A stretch of DNA of 64,000 nucleotides from an uncultured Alphaproteobacteria bacterium (GTDB lineage Bacteria; Pseudomonadota; Alphaproteobacteria; HIMB59): the NCBI GenBank assembly GCA_902526965.1, contig CABZMT010000002.1, forward strand, positions 62,001 to 126,000. The letters are read 5' to 3'. The notes beneath the pieces were generated by a model. It was given only the letters and a program-made list of their open reading frames with translations. It did no database searches and was not told the origin of the DNA. Below are positions 49,501 through 58,108 of the stretch, piece after piece (within the stretch, counting starts at the first letter, position 1; every line of letters starts with the position of its first letter). The position numbers were made by a program, and so were the translations under genes.

Positions 49501-50017
49501 CTCGCATCCCGCGACCGCCACCACCCCAAGATGCTTTGAGCATAATTGGATAGCCAATTTTTTTTGCAAGGTCTTTACATTTTTTTAAATCTTTTGGTAA
49601 AGGTCCTGTGGAAGGTATGGTTGGAACTTTGGCTTTACCGGCAGTTTTTTTTGCTTCAACTTTATTTCCGAGGGATCGCATAATATTTGGAGAGGGACCA
49701 ACAAAAATTATATTGTGCTTTGCACATTCATCAGCAAATTCTGGGTTTTCAGATAAAAAGCCATAGCCAGGGTGTATGGCATCACTGCCTGAGTTAACTG
49801 CAATTTGTACGATTCCTTTGTAGTCCAAGTATGCTTGTATAGGTCCTAATCCTGAACCAACGAGATAACTTTCATCTGTTTTAAAGCGATGTAATGCAAA
49901 ACGATCTTCGTAAGAGTAAATGGATACTGTTTTAAAGCCTAATTCTGTTGCAGCACGAGATATCCTAATTGCGATTTCACTTCTATTGGCAATTAATATT
50001 TTCTTAATTTGTCTCAT
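46553..50017 (-). CDS. pyc: Pyruvate carboxylase (single chain)
   Basis: 1154 aa; biotin carboxylase, carboxyltransferase (TFRDAHQSLIATRMR) and biotinyl (CTIEAMKMETVI) domains. Confidence 0.96.
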   Translation of the reverse strand: MRQIKKILIANRSEIAIRISRAATELGFKTVSIYSYEDRFALHRFKTDESYLVGSGLGPIQAYLDYKGIVQIAVNSGSDAIHPGYGFLSENPEFADECAKHNIIFVGPSPNIMRSLGNKVEAKKTAGKAKVPTIPSTGPLPKDLKKCKDLAKKIGYPIMLKASWGGGGRGMRVIKKETELENYINTARREAKSAFGKDDVFFEKLIEKAFHVEVQIIGDTHGNIVHLFERDCSLQRRHQKVVERAPAAYLSVKERNAICEAGVRIGKQVKYSCAGTVEFLMDAKSRDFFFIEVNPRVQVEHTVTEEITGIDIVKAQFLLAAGAKIGDNICGVPLQENIHMKGHAIQSRVTTEDAANDFAPDYGKINVYRSASGLGIRLDAGTASTGTIITPYYDSLLVKVTAKGQTPIEAKRRMNRALSEFRVRGVKTNIPFLLKLINHEGFDIFKYHTKFIDSEKSLFQFSGRKDRATKTLNFLAEVIVNGNPEVANRPRLRETTPAKLSDYGISRSKKAQETVNNTYKQILDAEGPSAVAHAVLKEKQLLITDTTFRDAHQSLIATRMRTQDMLGITDLYEERLKNLFSLECWGGATFDVALRFLKEDPWERLEKLREQMPSALLQMLFRGSNALGYTNYPDNVLRRFIQLSAQSGIDVFRIFDALNWIENMRVSIDEVLKSGKICEASICYSGDLSSPAEKKYTLEYYLKMAQKLEKMGVHFLAIKDMAGLCKPKAAKILFKELKKNIKIPIHFHTHDTSGNGVATLLNASDAGVDIVDVAIDSWSGFTSQPSFGAVLESLDGNSRDPKISSAVVRTAANYWEGVRKQYQPFESKTRTSMSEVYLHQMPGGQYTNLREQARSMGITDERWPELASMYAEVNKIFGDVIKVTPISKVVGDMAIYMLANNIQIKDVLDPKKDVGFPASVIEFFSGRLGQPYKGFPKVLQKKILKGKKPINYRFGSKLPFLKIKNRTKELEKNYNEIISEKDTISQIFFPDVFDEYMKHKKKFGNTSVIPTSNYFFGMNTDEEIYVSIEPGKTLIIRYFTLSEPNEKGFRTVYFELNGQARSVDIKDNSIAVDDLAKETADPSNKDHVAAPIPGLLVDVAVTEGIKVPKGAKLCTIEAMKMETVIYADQPGTVERLCVKAGENIEAQQLLLIIK

Positions 50018-50080
50018 AATGGTAAATAAAGTTATTTTTATACATTATTCTATTTTTTTTCATAGATAATCTGGTTGAAA

Positions 50081-50734
50081 TTAGGGTTTTTTTACTTTGA
50101 TAGCCTTTGTTCTTTTTGGATAGCAATCTTTGCAAATTTTGCATTCAATTCCGAAGCAGCTTCTTGCTTTGCAGAATTCTCTTCCATAGAAAATCATTTG
50201 TAAATGAAGTCTATTCCAAGTCGCTTCTGGAAATAATTTTTTTATATCCATTTCAGTTTGAACGACATTTTTTCCATTAGTTAAGCCCCACCTTTGTGCT
50301 AAACGGTGTATGTGCGTATCAACAGGAAACGCAGGATGACCAAAGCCTTGGGACATCACAACACTTGCTGTTTTATGACCGACTCCCGGTAAATTCTCTA
50401 AATCTTCAAAAGTCTCTGGAACCCTACCATTATATTTTTTAATTAAAATTTTTGAGAGTTTAGAAATCGCCTTTGATTTTTTAGGTGCAAGTCCACATGG
50501 TTTGATAATTTTATAAATTTTATTTACAGGCACCTTTGCCATATCATGAGGATTATTTGCCATTTTAAACAATAAAGGTGTAACCCTGTTAACGCGTTCA
50601 TCCGTGCACTGCGCACTTAACAGTACTGCTATTAAAAGCTCATAAATGTTCTGATGTTTCAGTGGAATTGGGATCTTTGGATAGAATTTATTCAAATTAC
50701 CCAAAACGACGTTTGCTCTTTCTTGTTTTTTCAT
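50081..50734 (-). CDS. nth: Endonuclease III
   Basis: LIAVLLSAQCTDERVNRVTP, LPGVGHKTASVVM, CxxxxxxCxxC cluster at C-terminus. Confidence 0.95.
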   Translation of the reverse strand: MKKQERANVVLGNLNKFYPKIPIPLKHQNIYELLIAVLLSAQCTDERVNRVTPLLFKMANNPHDMAKVPVNKIYKIIKPCGLAPKKSKAISKLSKILIKKYNGRVPETFEDLENLPGVGHKTASVVMSQGFGHPAFPVDTHIHRLAQRWGLTNGKNVVQTEMDIKKLFPEATWNRLHLQMIFYGREFCKARSCFGIECKICKDCYPKRTKAIKVKKP

Positions 50735-50798
50735 ATTATTGTTGGTGTGCTATTAAATCTATTATAAATATAAATATAATTTTATAAATTGATAGAAT

Positions 50799-51233
50799 AT
50801 GACAAGAAAACTGCACTTAAAACCAAATAGAAGTTTAACTAACCTTCAAATATTGTTTTTCTTACTAATTACAGGTTTTTTAATTATTTTTATTGGAGGA
50901 AGATTTTTACTTGTTGGGGCTTGGCCCATAATAATCTTTGGTCTAGTTGAATTTTCTATTTTGGTTATTTGCACTATTTATTTTGTTAGGAGTTTGAAAA
51001 AAACTGAAAAAATTTCTTTGGAATCAAAATCTATGCAATTAGAACGGCTTGATGGTGATGAAATTGTTGAACAGAATAGTTATAATCTTAATTGGTTGAA
51101 AATAAAAAATGAAAAAAATTCCTTGAGTGTTAACTATTCTGGTAAGAAAAAATTATTTGCTAGTTTTTTAAGTGAGGATAGAAGAAAAAAATTAAAAAGA
51201 ATAATTGAAAAGTACAGTTCCTCGTCTAGCTGA
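50799..51233 (+). CDS. DUF2244-like membrane protein
   Basis: LKPNRSLTNLQILFFLLITGFLIIFIGGRFLLVGAWPIIIFGLVEF. Confidence 0.75.
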   Translation: MTRKLHLKPNRSLTNLQILFFLLITGFLIIFIGGRFLLVGAWPIIIFGLVEFSILVICTIYFVRSLKKTEKISLESKSMQLERLDGDEIVEQNSYNLNWLKIKNEKNSLSVNYSGKKKLFASFLSEDRRKKLKRIIEKYSSSSS

Positions 51234-52005
51234 TCATGTCTTTAAAAGAATAAAAACCATTTTCCTGCGCAGAAAGCCAAACTGCCACCTCAATGGCACC
51301 ATCGGAAAAAATTTTTCTATTATAGGCCTTGTGTGTTAATTCTACAGACTCATTATCGCCGTGAAATATAACTGTATGTTCCCCTGGTATATTCCCTCCT
51401 CTTATTGATGAAAATCCAATTTCATTTTCTTTTCTTTGGCCCTCTTGGTCTTGACGTTTAAAATTAAAATTTGATTTGGATAGCCCAAGCACTGCTGCAA
51501 TCTCTTCACCAAGCTTTAAAGCTGTTCCACTAGGAGCATCCTTTTTATGTCGGTGATGTGTCTCAATTATTTCTATATCAAAATCTTTTAAATGTTTTGC
51601 GGCTTTTCTTGCAATTTCAAAAAATGTATTTACACCGTAACTCATGTTTGGTGCATAGAAGATTTTAGTTGAATTACTTGATTGCTTTAAAAGATTGAAA
51701 TGACTTTCATCTAAGCCCGTTGTACCAACTACTAAACCAGTGTTATTAGAAACGGCGGCTTCTGTAAAATTAAATAAGGCTTTAGGTGACGTGAAATCTA
51801 TTACTATATCTGCTGTTTTAAAAGACTCTTCTCTTGTGGTAATGATATTTTCTGGAATTTGATACTTGGATATAAAGTTAGTGTCAATATCCTTGACATC
51901 AAATACACCAATAAGTTCAACATTTGTATTTGAAATCGCTGAACTAATAAGATTATTTCCCATTCTTCCTAATGCTCCAGCAATAGCTACTTTTACTTTA
52001 GACAT
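51226..52005 (-). CDS. dapB: 4-hydroxy-tetrahydrodipicolinate reductase
   Basis: VAIAGALGRMGNNLISS, VGTTGLDESH, ETHHRHKKDAPSGTALKLGE. Confidence 0.96.
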   Translation of the reverse strand: MSKVKVAIAGALGRMGNNLISSAISNTNVELIGVFDVKDIDTNFISKYQIPENIITTREESFKTADIVIDFTSPKALFNFTEAAVSNNTGLVVGTTGLDESHFNLLKQSSNSTKIFYAPNMSYGVNTFFEIARKAAKHLKDFDIEIIETHHRHKKDAPSGTALKLGEEIAAVLGLSKSNFNFKRQDQEGQRKENEIGFSSIRGGNIPGEHTVIFHGDNESVELTHKAYNRKIFSDGAIEVAVWLSAQENGFYSFKDMIS

Positions 52006-52080
52006 GATTAAGTCTTGTTATACCTAAATAAGCCAATATGGAATAGCAAAATTATTAAATATTATGCTAAAATTAATAAC

Positions 52081-52251
52081 ATGATCAGACTTCTACTCAT
52101 TCTTTTAATTTTACTATTGGTAAGTTTGTTATTATTTAATAAGAAATTTAGGGAGGCTTTTACAATATCAGTAATACCTCTAGTGTTGCTGGTCGTAGGA
52201 CTTATTGGATATATGATTTACTATATGTTCAGCACTAACTATTTTTCATAG
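52081..52251 (+). CDS. Small membrane protein
   Basis: MIRLLLILLILLLVSLLLFNKKFREAFTISVIPLVLLVVGLIGYMIYYMFS; ATG at 52081. Confidence 0.55.
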   Translation: MIRLLLILLILLLVSLLLFNKKFREAFTISVIPLVLLVVGLIGYMIYYMFSTNYFS

Positions 52252-52269
52252 TTATATTTGTAGTAAGTA

Positions 52270-52662
52270 TTATATGCCTTGCTCGGTTTTAAAACCGAGG
52301 TTTACCCAATCGATCAATCCTTTGTCCATTTCATAAATAGTGCCTTGATATCCTTGTGCAACTAAATTGTCCGCTACCTTTTTAGAGGTTATGCCTGCAG
52401 TGCAATGAATAATAATGTCCTTGTTATCAGGATTTATGGAATTAATCTTTTCAACGGTTATTTCTTTAAAAGGAATATTGTGTGAATTCTCTATTCTTAT
52501 CTTATTGTATTCATATGGATATCTGACATCAATAACTATCGCTCCTTCTTGAATTCTTTTTAAAGTTTCTTCTGTGTCTATCGGTATGTATTTCATTAGC
52601 TTATTATCTGCAAATAATAAATGAGTTGATAGAAAAAAAAATAAAAAAAAATATTTTAACAT
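52270..52662 (-). CDS. Exported rhodanese-like protein
   Basis: IQEGAIVIDVRYPYEYNKIRIENSHNIPF, active-site IIIHCTAGITS; start refined to MLKYFFLFFFLSTHLLFA. Confidence 0.85.
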   Translation of the reverse strand: MLKYFFLFFFLSTHLLFADNKLMKYIPIDTEETLKRIQEGAIVIDVRYPYEYNKIRIENSHNIPFKEITVEKINSINPDNKDIIIHCTAGITSKKVADNLVAQGYQGTIYEMDKGLIDWVNLGFKTEQGI

Positions 52663-52666
52663 GCGG

Positions 52667-53080
52667 TTAATCTTTAAAACGGGAGTGACAACTTTTGCAG
52701 CTCCCAAATAAGTTTTGATGATATTGTTGTACTTCGTCAACATTACCCTCCAGTGCTGCTAACTTAGCGAATGCTGCATTGTCCTCTGTTTCTTTTGCAA
52801 TTTGATTAAATAAGTCTCTATTATCAATAATGTCTGTACTTGCTTTGGACTTACCGCCAAATGAATCGTCAGGAAATAAAGTTGGGTAGACTTTCATAAT
52901 TTCTTCAATTTCTTCATAAATACTTGCAAGGTCATCATTGATAACTGAGTCCCTAATGAGGTTATTTGCGGCTCTCATAAGTTTATTATAATCTCTCATC
53001 GATTCTTGTCTGTCTGCAACAGGGTTTGCGCTCAAAAGTGAAGTGGAAAAAAGTAATAAAGCTAGGGAGAGTTTGATCAT
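52667..53080 (-). CDS. Cytochrome c'-like protein
   Basis: Signal peptide, four-helix pattern, C-terminal GSCKSCHSRFKD heme site. Confidence 0.85.
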   Translation of the reverse strand: MIKLSLALLLFSTSLLSANPVADRQESMRDYNKLMRAANNLIRDSVINDDLASIYEEIEEIMKVYPTLFPDDSFGGKSKASTDIIDNRDLFNQIAKETEDNAAFAKLAALEGNVDEVQQYHQNLFGSCKSCHSRFKD

Positions 53081-53119
53081 GTTTAATTAAGACATATATA
53101 TAAGCTATTAACAAGGTTA

Positions 53120-53725
53120 TTAATAATTAGACGCTAGATCGTTAAATATTAGCTTACCATTATCTAAAATTATTAAGTTGTCAGCCAATTTTTTAATGTA
53201 ATCCATATCATGTAACGTCATGATAATTGTTTTAGATTTGCTTAAATCAGATAATTTCTCGAAAAATTTTTCTTCGCTTTCTATGTCTAAGTTTTGATTT
53301 GGCTCATCCATAATTAATATATCTTGCTCGAAGCTCATAAGCCTAGAAATGAAAACTTTTTGCTTTTCTCCCTCAGATAAACTATCAAATTTATTTGCTT
53401 TTAATTTTCTTAAATTAAATAGATTATAAAAAGTTCTGTCAATTTTTGTTTTTTTGATACTATTCAAAAGCAAAAAATTTTCCTCTAAACTCTTATTCAA
53501 CGAAAGAGATCGTTGAAATAACATGGGTACAGGCTTTTCATATTGTGATTTTATAGAGCCCTTACTTGGGACAATTAGACGATTTAAAATTTTTAATAGT
53601 GTACTTTTACCTGACCCATTCTTTCCAGAAATAACAGTAATTTTATTTTTTTGGATACTAATATTTATATTATTCAGTATTTTTTTTTGATCAGTAGTAT
53701 ATGAAAGATTATAAGCGCTAATCAT
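53120..53725 (-). CDS. tupC: Tungstate-type ABC transporter ATP-binding protein
   Basis: ISGKNGSGKSTLLKIL, SLSEGEKQKVFISRLMSFEQDILIMDEPNQNLD; next to tupB and tupA. Confidence 0.82.
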   Translation of the reverse strand: MISAYNLSYTTDQKKILNNINISIQKNKITVISGKNGSGKSTLLKILNRLIVPSKGSIKSQYEKPVPMLFQRSLSLNKSLEENFLLLNSIKKTKIDRTFYNLFNLRKLKANKFDSLSEGEKQKVFISRLMSFEQDILIMDEPNQNLDIESEEKFFEKLSDLSKSKTIIMTLHDMDYIKKLADNLIILDNGKLIFNDLASNY

Positions 53726-54359
53726 TTTTTAAAGTATTTAAGATAATTGATATTATTAATGTTAATGAAATTAGTATGGCTCCTAAAATAATACCTAATG
53801 AAACATTCCCTTTAGAAGTTTCTAATGCAATGGTAGCTGTCATATTTCTTGTAAAGTGATCAATGGATCCTCCCACGATAGCTGCGGCCCCATATTCACT
53901 GATGGCTCTTCCAAACCCCACTAAAATCACGGTGATGTAAATATTTAATTTATTAGATATAAGCAAGAAAATTATATCCTTTTTACTTGCCCCGTAGGAT
54001 AAGAGTTCTTCTTTGTAAATTGGGTAATCAGTTTCAATATTTTTAATAATTAAGGTAATCATAATAGGAAAAGTAATGACTATTTGAGCTAATATCATAG
54101 CCAATGGTGAATATAATATTTCCATCCAACCAAGAGGCCCAGATCTGCTAATTAATAAATAAACTAAAAGCCCGGCGCAAACAGGAGGAATGGAAGTCAT
54201 CGAGCTTAAAAAAATTACTATAGATTTTTTCAATTTGAATTGATAAATCGCTAGAATATATCCAAAAAACATTGAAAGAATAAATGATATGATTGTCGAA
54301 AATATGCTCACATAAAGTGTTATGAAAATCGCTGACTGTATTTTTTCAAAGGTTAGCAT
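53718..54359 (-). CDS. tupB: Tungstate-type ABC transporter permease
   Basis: GFGRAISEYGAAAIVGGSIDHFTRNMTATIALETSKGN. Confidence 0.88.
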   Translation of the reverse strand: MLTFEKIQSAIFITLYVSIFSTIISFILSMFFGYILAIYQFKLKKSIVIFLSSMTSIPPVCAGLLVYLLISRSGPLGWMEILYSPLAMILAQIVITFPIMITLIIKNIETDYPIYKEELLSYGASKKDIIFLLISNKLNIYITVILVGFGRAISEYGAAAIVGGSIDHFTRNMTATIALETSKGNVSLGIILGAILISLTLIISIILNTLKND

Positions 54360-54378
54360 CTAGAAAATTAATAAAAAT

Positions 54379-55176
54379 TTAGTTTGTAAAAAACAATTTT
54401 TCCCCATTATAAGTAAAGTTATTAATAACATCTTTGCCCGCGCCTGTAATTAGCCATTCAATAAACTCTTTTGATTTGTCATATTCAACGTGAGGAAATT
54501 TTTGAGGATTAATTGCTATTATTCCATATTCATTATGCATCTCTTCCCCTCCTTCAAAAAGGATTTTTAAATTGTTTTTATTTTTAAATGCAATCCATGT
54601 GCCCTTATCGCTGAGGGTATAGGCATTCATCTCTGATGCTACATTCAAAGTGTTGGCCATGCTTGTTCCTGTTTTTATATATTTGTGATTATCGAAAAGG
54701 TTAATATTAGCGAGTTTCCATAAATCATTTTCTTTTATATGAGTTCCTGATTTATCGTCTCTCGAGATAAACTTTTGGTTTGAAAGTGAAATTTTTTTCA
54801 TAATATTTTTTATATCGGTTTCCTGAGATATTTTTGCAGGATCTTCTTTAGGGCCGACAATAATAAAATTGTTATACATTAATTCATATCTTTTAACCCC
54901 AAAGCCATCTGAAACAAATTTTAATTCATCTTTTTTTGAGTGTACCATTAACACATCACCATCGCCTCGTTTGGCGTTAGATATAGCGTTACCTGTGCCA
55001 ACAGCAATTGGTCTAACTTTGATACCTGATTGCTTTTCAAATTTACTTGACAGTAAATCTAGTAGCCCTGTATTTGCAATACTTGTTGTAGATTGTACAA
55101 TTATGTAATCTCTTGAATGAGCATTAAGATTTAATAATATAAATAATATTGATAATAATATTTTATTAAATTTCAT
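54379..55176 (-). CDS. tupA: Tungstate-type ABC transporter substrate-binding protein
   Basis: VQSTTSIANTGLLDLLSSKFEKQSGIKVRPIAVGTGNAISNAKRGDGDVLMVHSK. Confidence 0.88.
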   Translation of the reverse strand: MKFNKILLSILFILLNLNAHSRDYIIVQSTTSIANTGLLDLLSSKFEKQSGIKVRPIAVGTGNAISNAKRGDGDVLMVHSKKDELKFVSDGFGVKRYELMYNNFIIVGPKEDPAKISQETDIKNIMKKISLSNQKFISRDDKSGTHIKENDLWKLANINLFDNHKYIKTGTSMANTLNVASEMNAYTLSDKGTWIAFKNKNNLKILFEGGEEMHNEYGIIAINPQKFPHVEYDKSKEFIEWLITGAGKDVINNFTYNGEKLFFTN

Positions 55177-55211
55177 ATTATTAAAAATAGTAACATATAT
55201 ATGGGTAAAAT

Positions 55212-55748
55212 TTGAGACTAGCTAACACCGCAGATGAATACGGCTTAATCAGTAAATTATTTCACTGGTCAATGGCACTTCTATTGATTGCCGTCTATTT
55301 TTTAGGTAAGAACTTAGAAAATAATTATCAGTATTATTATGAAATATTAATCATTCATAATACTCTTGGCCTATTAATACTTTTATTAGCTATTTTTCGG
55401 CTTAGTTGGAAATGGATTAATATAAGACCAAAGCTTTTAGTTAGTAATAAAATTTTAGTATATGCAGCTAAGACTACATATTTTTTATTTTATTTTATAT
55501 TTTTTTTACAGCCAATTTCTGGTTATTTAGTGACGAACCTACAAGGAGATACTGTTATCTTTTTTAATATAGAATTGGCGTCAATAATAGATGTGGATAG
55601 TGATTTGAGGTTTATATTCAGACAAATACATGAGTACACCAGTAATGTTGTTTTACTCCTCTTTTTTATTCATTCAGGAGCAGCATTGATGCATCATTTT
55701 ATCTTAAAAGATCGTACTCTTAAAAGAATGATGTTCTCAAAAAAATAA
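55212..55748 (+). CDS. Cytochrome b561-family protein, TTG start
   Basis: LISKLFHWSMALLLIAVYFLG, HNTLGLLILLLAIFRLSWKW, IHSGAALMHHFILKD. Confidence 0.88.
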   Translation: MRLANTADEYGLISKLFHWSMALLLIAVYFLGKNLENNYQYYYEILIIHNTLGLLILLLAIFRLSWKWINIRPKLLVSNKILVYAAKTTYFLFYFIFFLQPISGYLVTNLQGDTVIFFNIELASIIDVDSDLRFIFRQIHEYTSNVVLLLFFIHSGAALMHHFILKDRTLKRMMFSKK

Positions 55749-55749
55749 A

Positions 55750-56742
55750 TTACAACCAATCAGGCACTGGAAGTTTTTTGGATAATAAGTAATTTTTATT
55801 ATAAAGTTTACTGAAATATTTATTTGCATCGTCACACAAAATTGTAACAATGTTTTTTCCTGGCCCCATTTCTTTTGCCATTTCAATTGCCCCGGCTACA
55901 TTTACACCAGAGCTAGAGCCAAGAAACAAACCCTCTGTTTTGACCATTTTGTATAAGAGTTCAAATGCTTTGTAGTCCGTAATATGATATGAAAGATCGA
56001 CAAGGGAAGGTTCTACGTTTTTGGTTACTCTATACTGACCTATTCCCTCCGCTTCTGACGGCTCCCCTTTAACTTCTAGTTTTGAAAATTTGAAATAATT
56101 ATACATTTGGGCACCTTGTGGATCTGTACAAGCTATTTTAATGTTTGAATTTAATTCTTTGAGTCCAATAGATGTGCCTGCTAGAGTTCCTCCAGATCCT
56201 ATAGCGCAAGTAAAGCCATCTACTTTTCCATCAAGCTGATTGAATATTTCTACAGCTGTAGTTTTCGAATGAAATTTATAATTTGCCGTATTATCAAATT
56301 GGTTAGCCCACATAACAGAGGTTTCTCCTTTTGATTGTAATTCCTCAACTAGTCTCTTAGATACGTGTTGGTAATTACCTGGATCTGAGTAAGGTTTAGT
56401 AGCTACGACTTTGAGCTCTGCTCCCATGTTCCTTAAAATACTTTGCTTTTCCTCAGAGGCTCCATCAGGCATAACAATTATAGTTTTGTATCCCCTAGCA
56501 TTATTAATCATTGTTAAGGCAATACCTGTATTTCCAAAGGTGCCCTCTACAACAGTGCCTCCAGGCTCTATTAAGTTATTCTCCTCGGCATCGAGAATTA
56601 TTCCCAGAGCTGTTCTGTCTTTAACAGAACCGGCTGGGTTCATAAATTCTGCTTTTCCATAAATATTACACCCTGTAATTTCAGATGGATATTTGAGTTT
56701 AATGAGTGGCGTATTGCCAATAAAATCAACTATATCTTTCAT
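55750..56742 (-). CDS. Cysteine synthase / cystathionine beta-synthase-like PLP enzyme
   Basis: IGNTPLIKL, NPAGSVKDRTA, GTFGNTGIALTM, AIGSGGTLAGTSIGLKE. Confidence 0.92.
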   Translation of the reverse strand: MKDIVDFIGNTPLIKLKYPSEITGCNIYGKAEFMNPAGSVKDRTALGIILDAEENNLIEPGGTVVEGTFGNTGIALTMINNARGYKTIIVMPDGASEEKQSILRNMGAELKVVATKPYSDPGNYQHVSKRLVEELQSKGETSVMWANQFDNTANYKFHSKTTAVEIFNQLDGKVDGFTCAIGSGGTLAGTSIGLKELNSNIKIACTDPQGAQMYNYFKFSKLEVKGEPSEAEGIGQYRVTKNVEPSLVDLSYHITDYKAFELLYKMVKTEGLFLGSSSGVNVAGAIEMAKEMGPGKNIVTILCDDANKYFSKLYNKNYLLSKKLPVPDWL

Positions 56743-56743
56743 T

Positions 56744-57883
56744 TTAAATTTTAGACAGGGCTTGGTCTAAATCTGCAATCAAATCATCAACATCCTCGAT
56801 ACCAACCGATATTCTTAACAATGTATCGGTAATACCCAATTTTTCTCTTATCGAAGAATCGATTGATGCGTGAGTCATGATAGCAGGATGTTCTATTAAA
56901 CTTTCAACTCCTCCTAAACTCTCTGCTAGGGTAAATATATTTAGATTTTTAAGAAAACTTTTTACTCCATCAATATTTGTATCGAGAATAAAAGACATCA
57001 TTCCACCAAAACCATCCATTTGTTTTGCTGCGACTTCTTTATATCTTTCATCAATACCTGGAAAAAAAACTTTATTAATTTTAGAGTGGTTTGTTAAAAA
57101 ATTAGATACGGAAATAGCGTTCTCATTATGCTGTTTCATTCTCACAGATAGTGTTTTAATACTTCTTGTTAGTAAATAACAATCGAAGGGTGAAGGAATA
57201 GCGCCAACTGCATTTTGAATATATGAAATTTTCTCGGCATATTCTTTATTTTCTTTAATCACAATGGACCCTCCTACGATATCAGAATGACCACCTAAAT
57301 ATTTTGTGGAGGAACTCACAACCATATCTGCTCCTAATTCAAGTGGTCTTTGATTGAAAGGAGAGGCAAATGTATTATCACAAATAACTGGTAAATTAAA
57401 TTCACTTGCAATACTAACAGTGTTTTTAATATCAATAATTTTCATTAAAGGGTTTGAGGGTGTTTCAACCCAAATGAATTTAGTATTTTCCTTTATTTCA
57501 TCATTCCAGTTTACGTTTTTATCGAAATCAATATAAGTTACTTCAATATCGGATTTTACTTTATCAAATAATCTACGTGTGCCTCCATAAACATCATCGG
57601 AGCAAATTATATGGAAGTTAGTACCAAATAAATCGCAAACTGTATTTATTGCTGACATTCCAGATGCAAATGCAAAAGCTTTGTGACCAGACTCGATTTG
57701 TGCTAATAGTTTTTCTAATACATCTCTGGAAGGATTTTTTGTTCTCGCATATTCATATTCAAAGTTTCCAGGTTCAATTTGTTTAAACGTTGATGAAAGA
57801 TGGATCGGCGGCATGACTGCTCCGGTTTCTTTATCTGAACCATGTCCAGCATGAATTACTTTTGTGTTAAATTTTTTTTTCAC
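56744..57883 (-). CDS. Cystathionine gamma-lyase/gamma-synthase
   Basis: TKVIHAGHGSDKETGAVMPPIHLSSTFKQ, SSSTKYLGGHSDIVGG. Confidence 0.93.
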   Translation of the reverse strand: MKKKFNTKVIHAGHGSDKETGAVMPPIHLSSTFKQIEPGNFEYEYARTKNPSRDVLEKLLAQIESGHKAFAFASGMSAINTVCDLFGTNFHIICSDDVYGGTRRLFDKVKSDIEVTYIDFDKNVNWNDEIKENTKFIWVETPSNPLMKIIDIKNTVSIASEFNLPVICDNTFASPFNQRPLELGADMVVSSSTKYLGGHSDIVGGSIVIKENKEYAEKISYIQNAVGAIPSPFDCYLLTRSIKTLSVRMKQHNENAISVSNFLTNHSKINKVFFPGIDERYKEVAAKQMDGFGGMMSFILDTNIDGVKSFLKNLNIFTLAESLGGVESLIEHPAIMTHASIDSSIREKLGITDTLLRISVGIEDVDDLIADLDQALSKI

Positions 57884-58003
57884 AGCTCAATTTATAACCA
57901 ATTAATTTTTAAATAACATCTATAACAATATTTTTCTTATTTGACAGGCTTTTTTAAATTATAAAAAATCTGTTTCATATCAACCAAAATTGGAATATTA
58001 TAC

Positions 58004-58059
58004 CCGTCCCCTAGCCGCTTGGGTTGAGACATTGTCGAGGAGGAAGGTGGCAAGGGGCA
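58004..58059 (+). ncRNA. Candidate structured RNA, family unknown
   Basis: GC-rich island in a long intergenic gap; nested stems CCCCT/AGGGG and GCCGCT/GGTGGC (two G-U wobbles on the + strand). Confidence 0.4.
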
Positions 58060-58108
58060 AAAATTCTTTATAAAACCAAAAGTCATTTTTAATATTTGAT
58101 CATTAAAT

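Noticed and set aside
56411-57536. + strand ORFs opposite the cysteine synthase and cystathionine lyase genes
   Set aside because: Antisense shadows without start signals or domains
58004-58059. Signal recognition particle (4.5S) RNA, because of GAGGAGGAAGGTGGCA
   Set aside because: The conserved domain IV hairpin (UCC-GGAA-GGA with the AGCA loop) cannot form; only short similarity around GGAAGG
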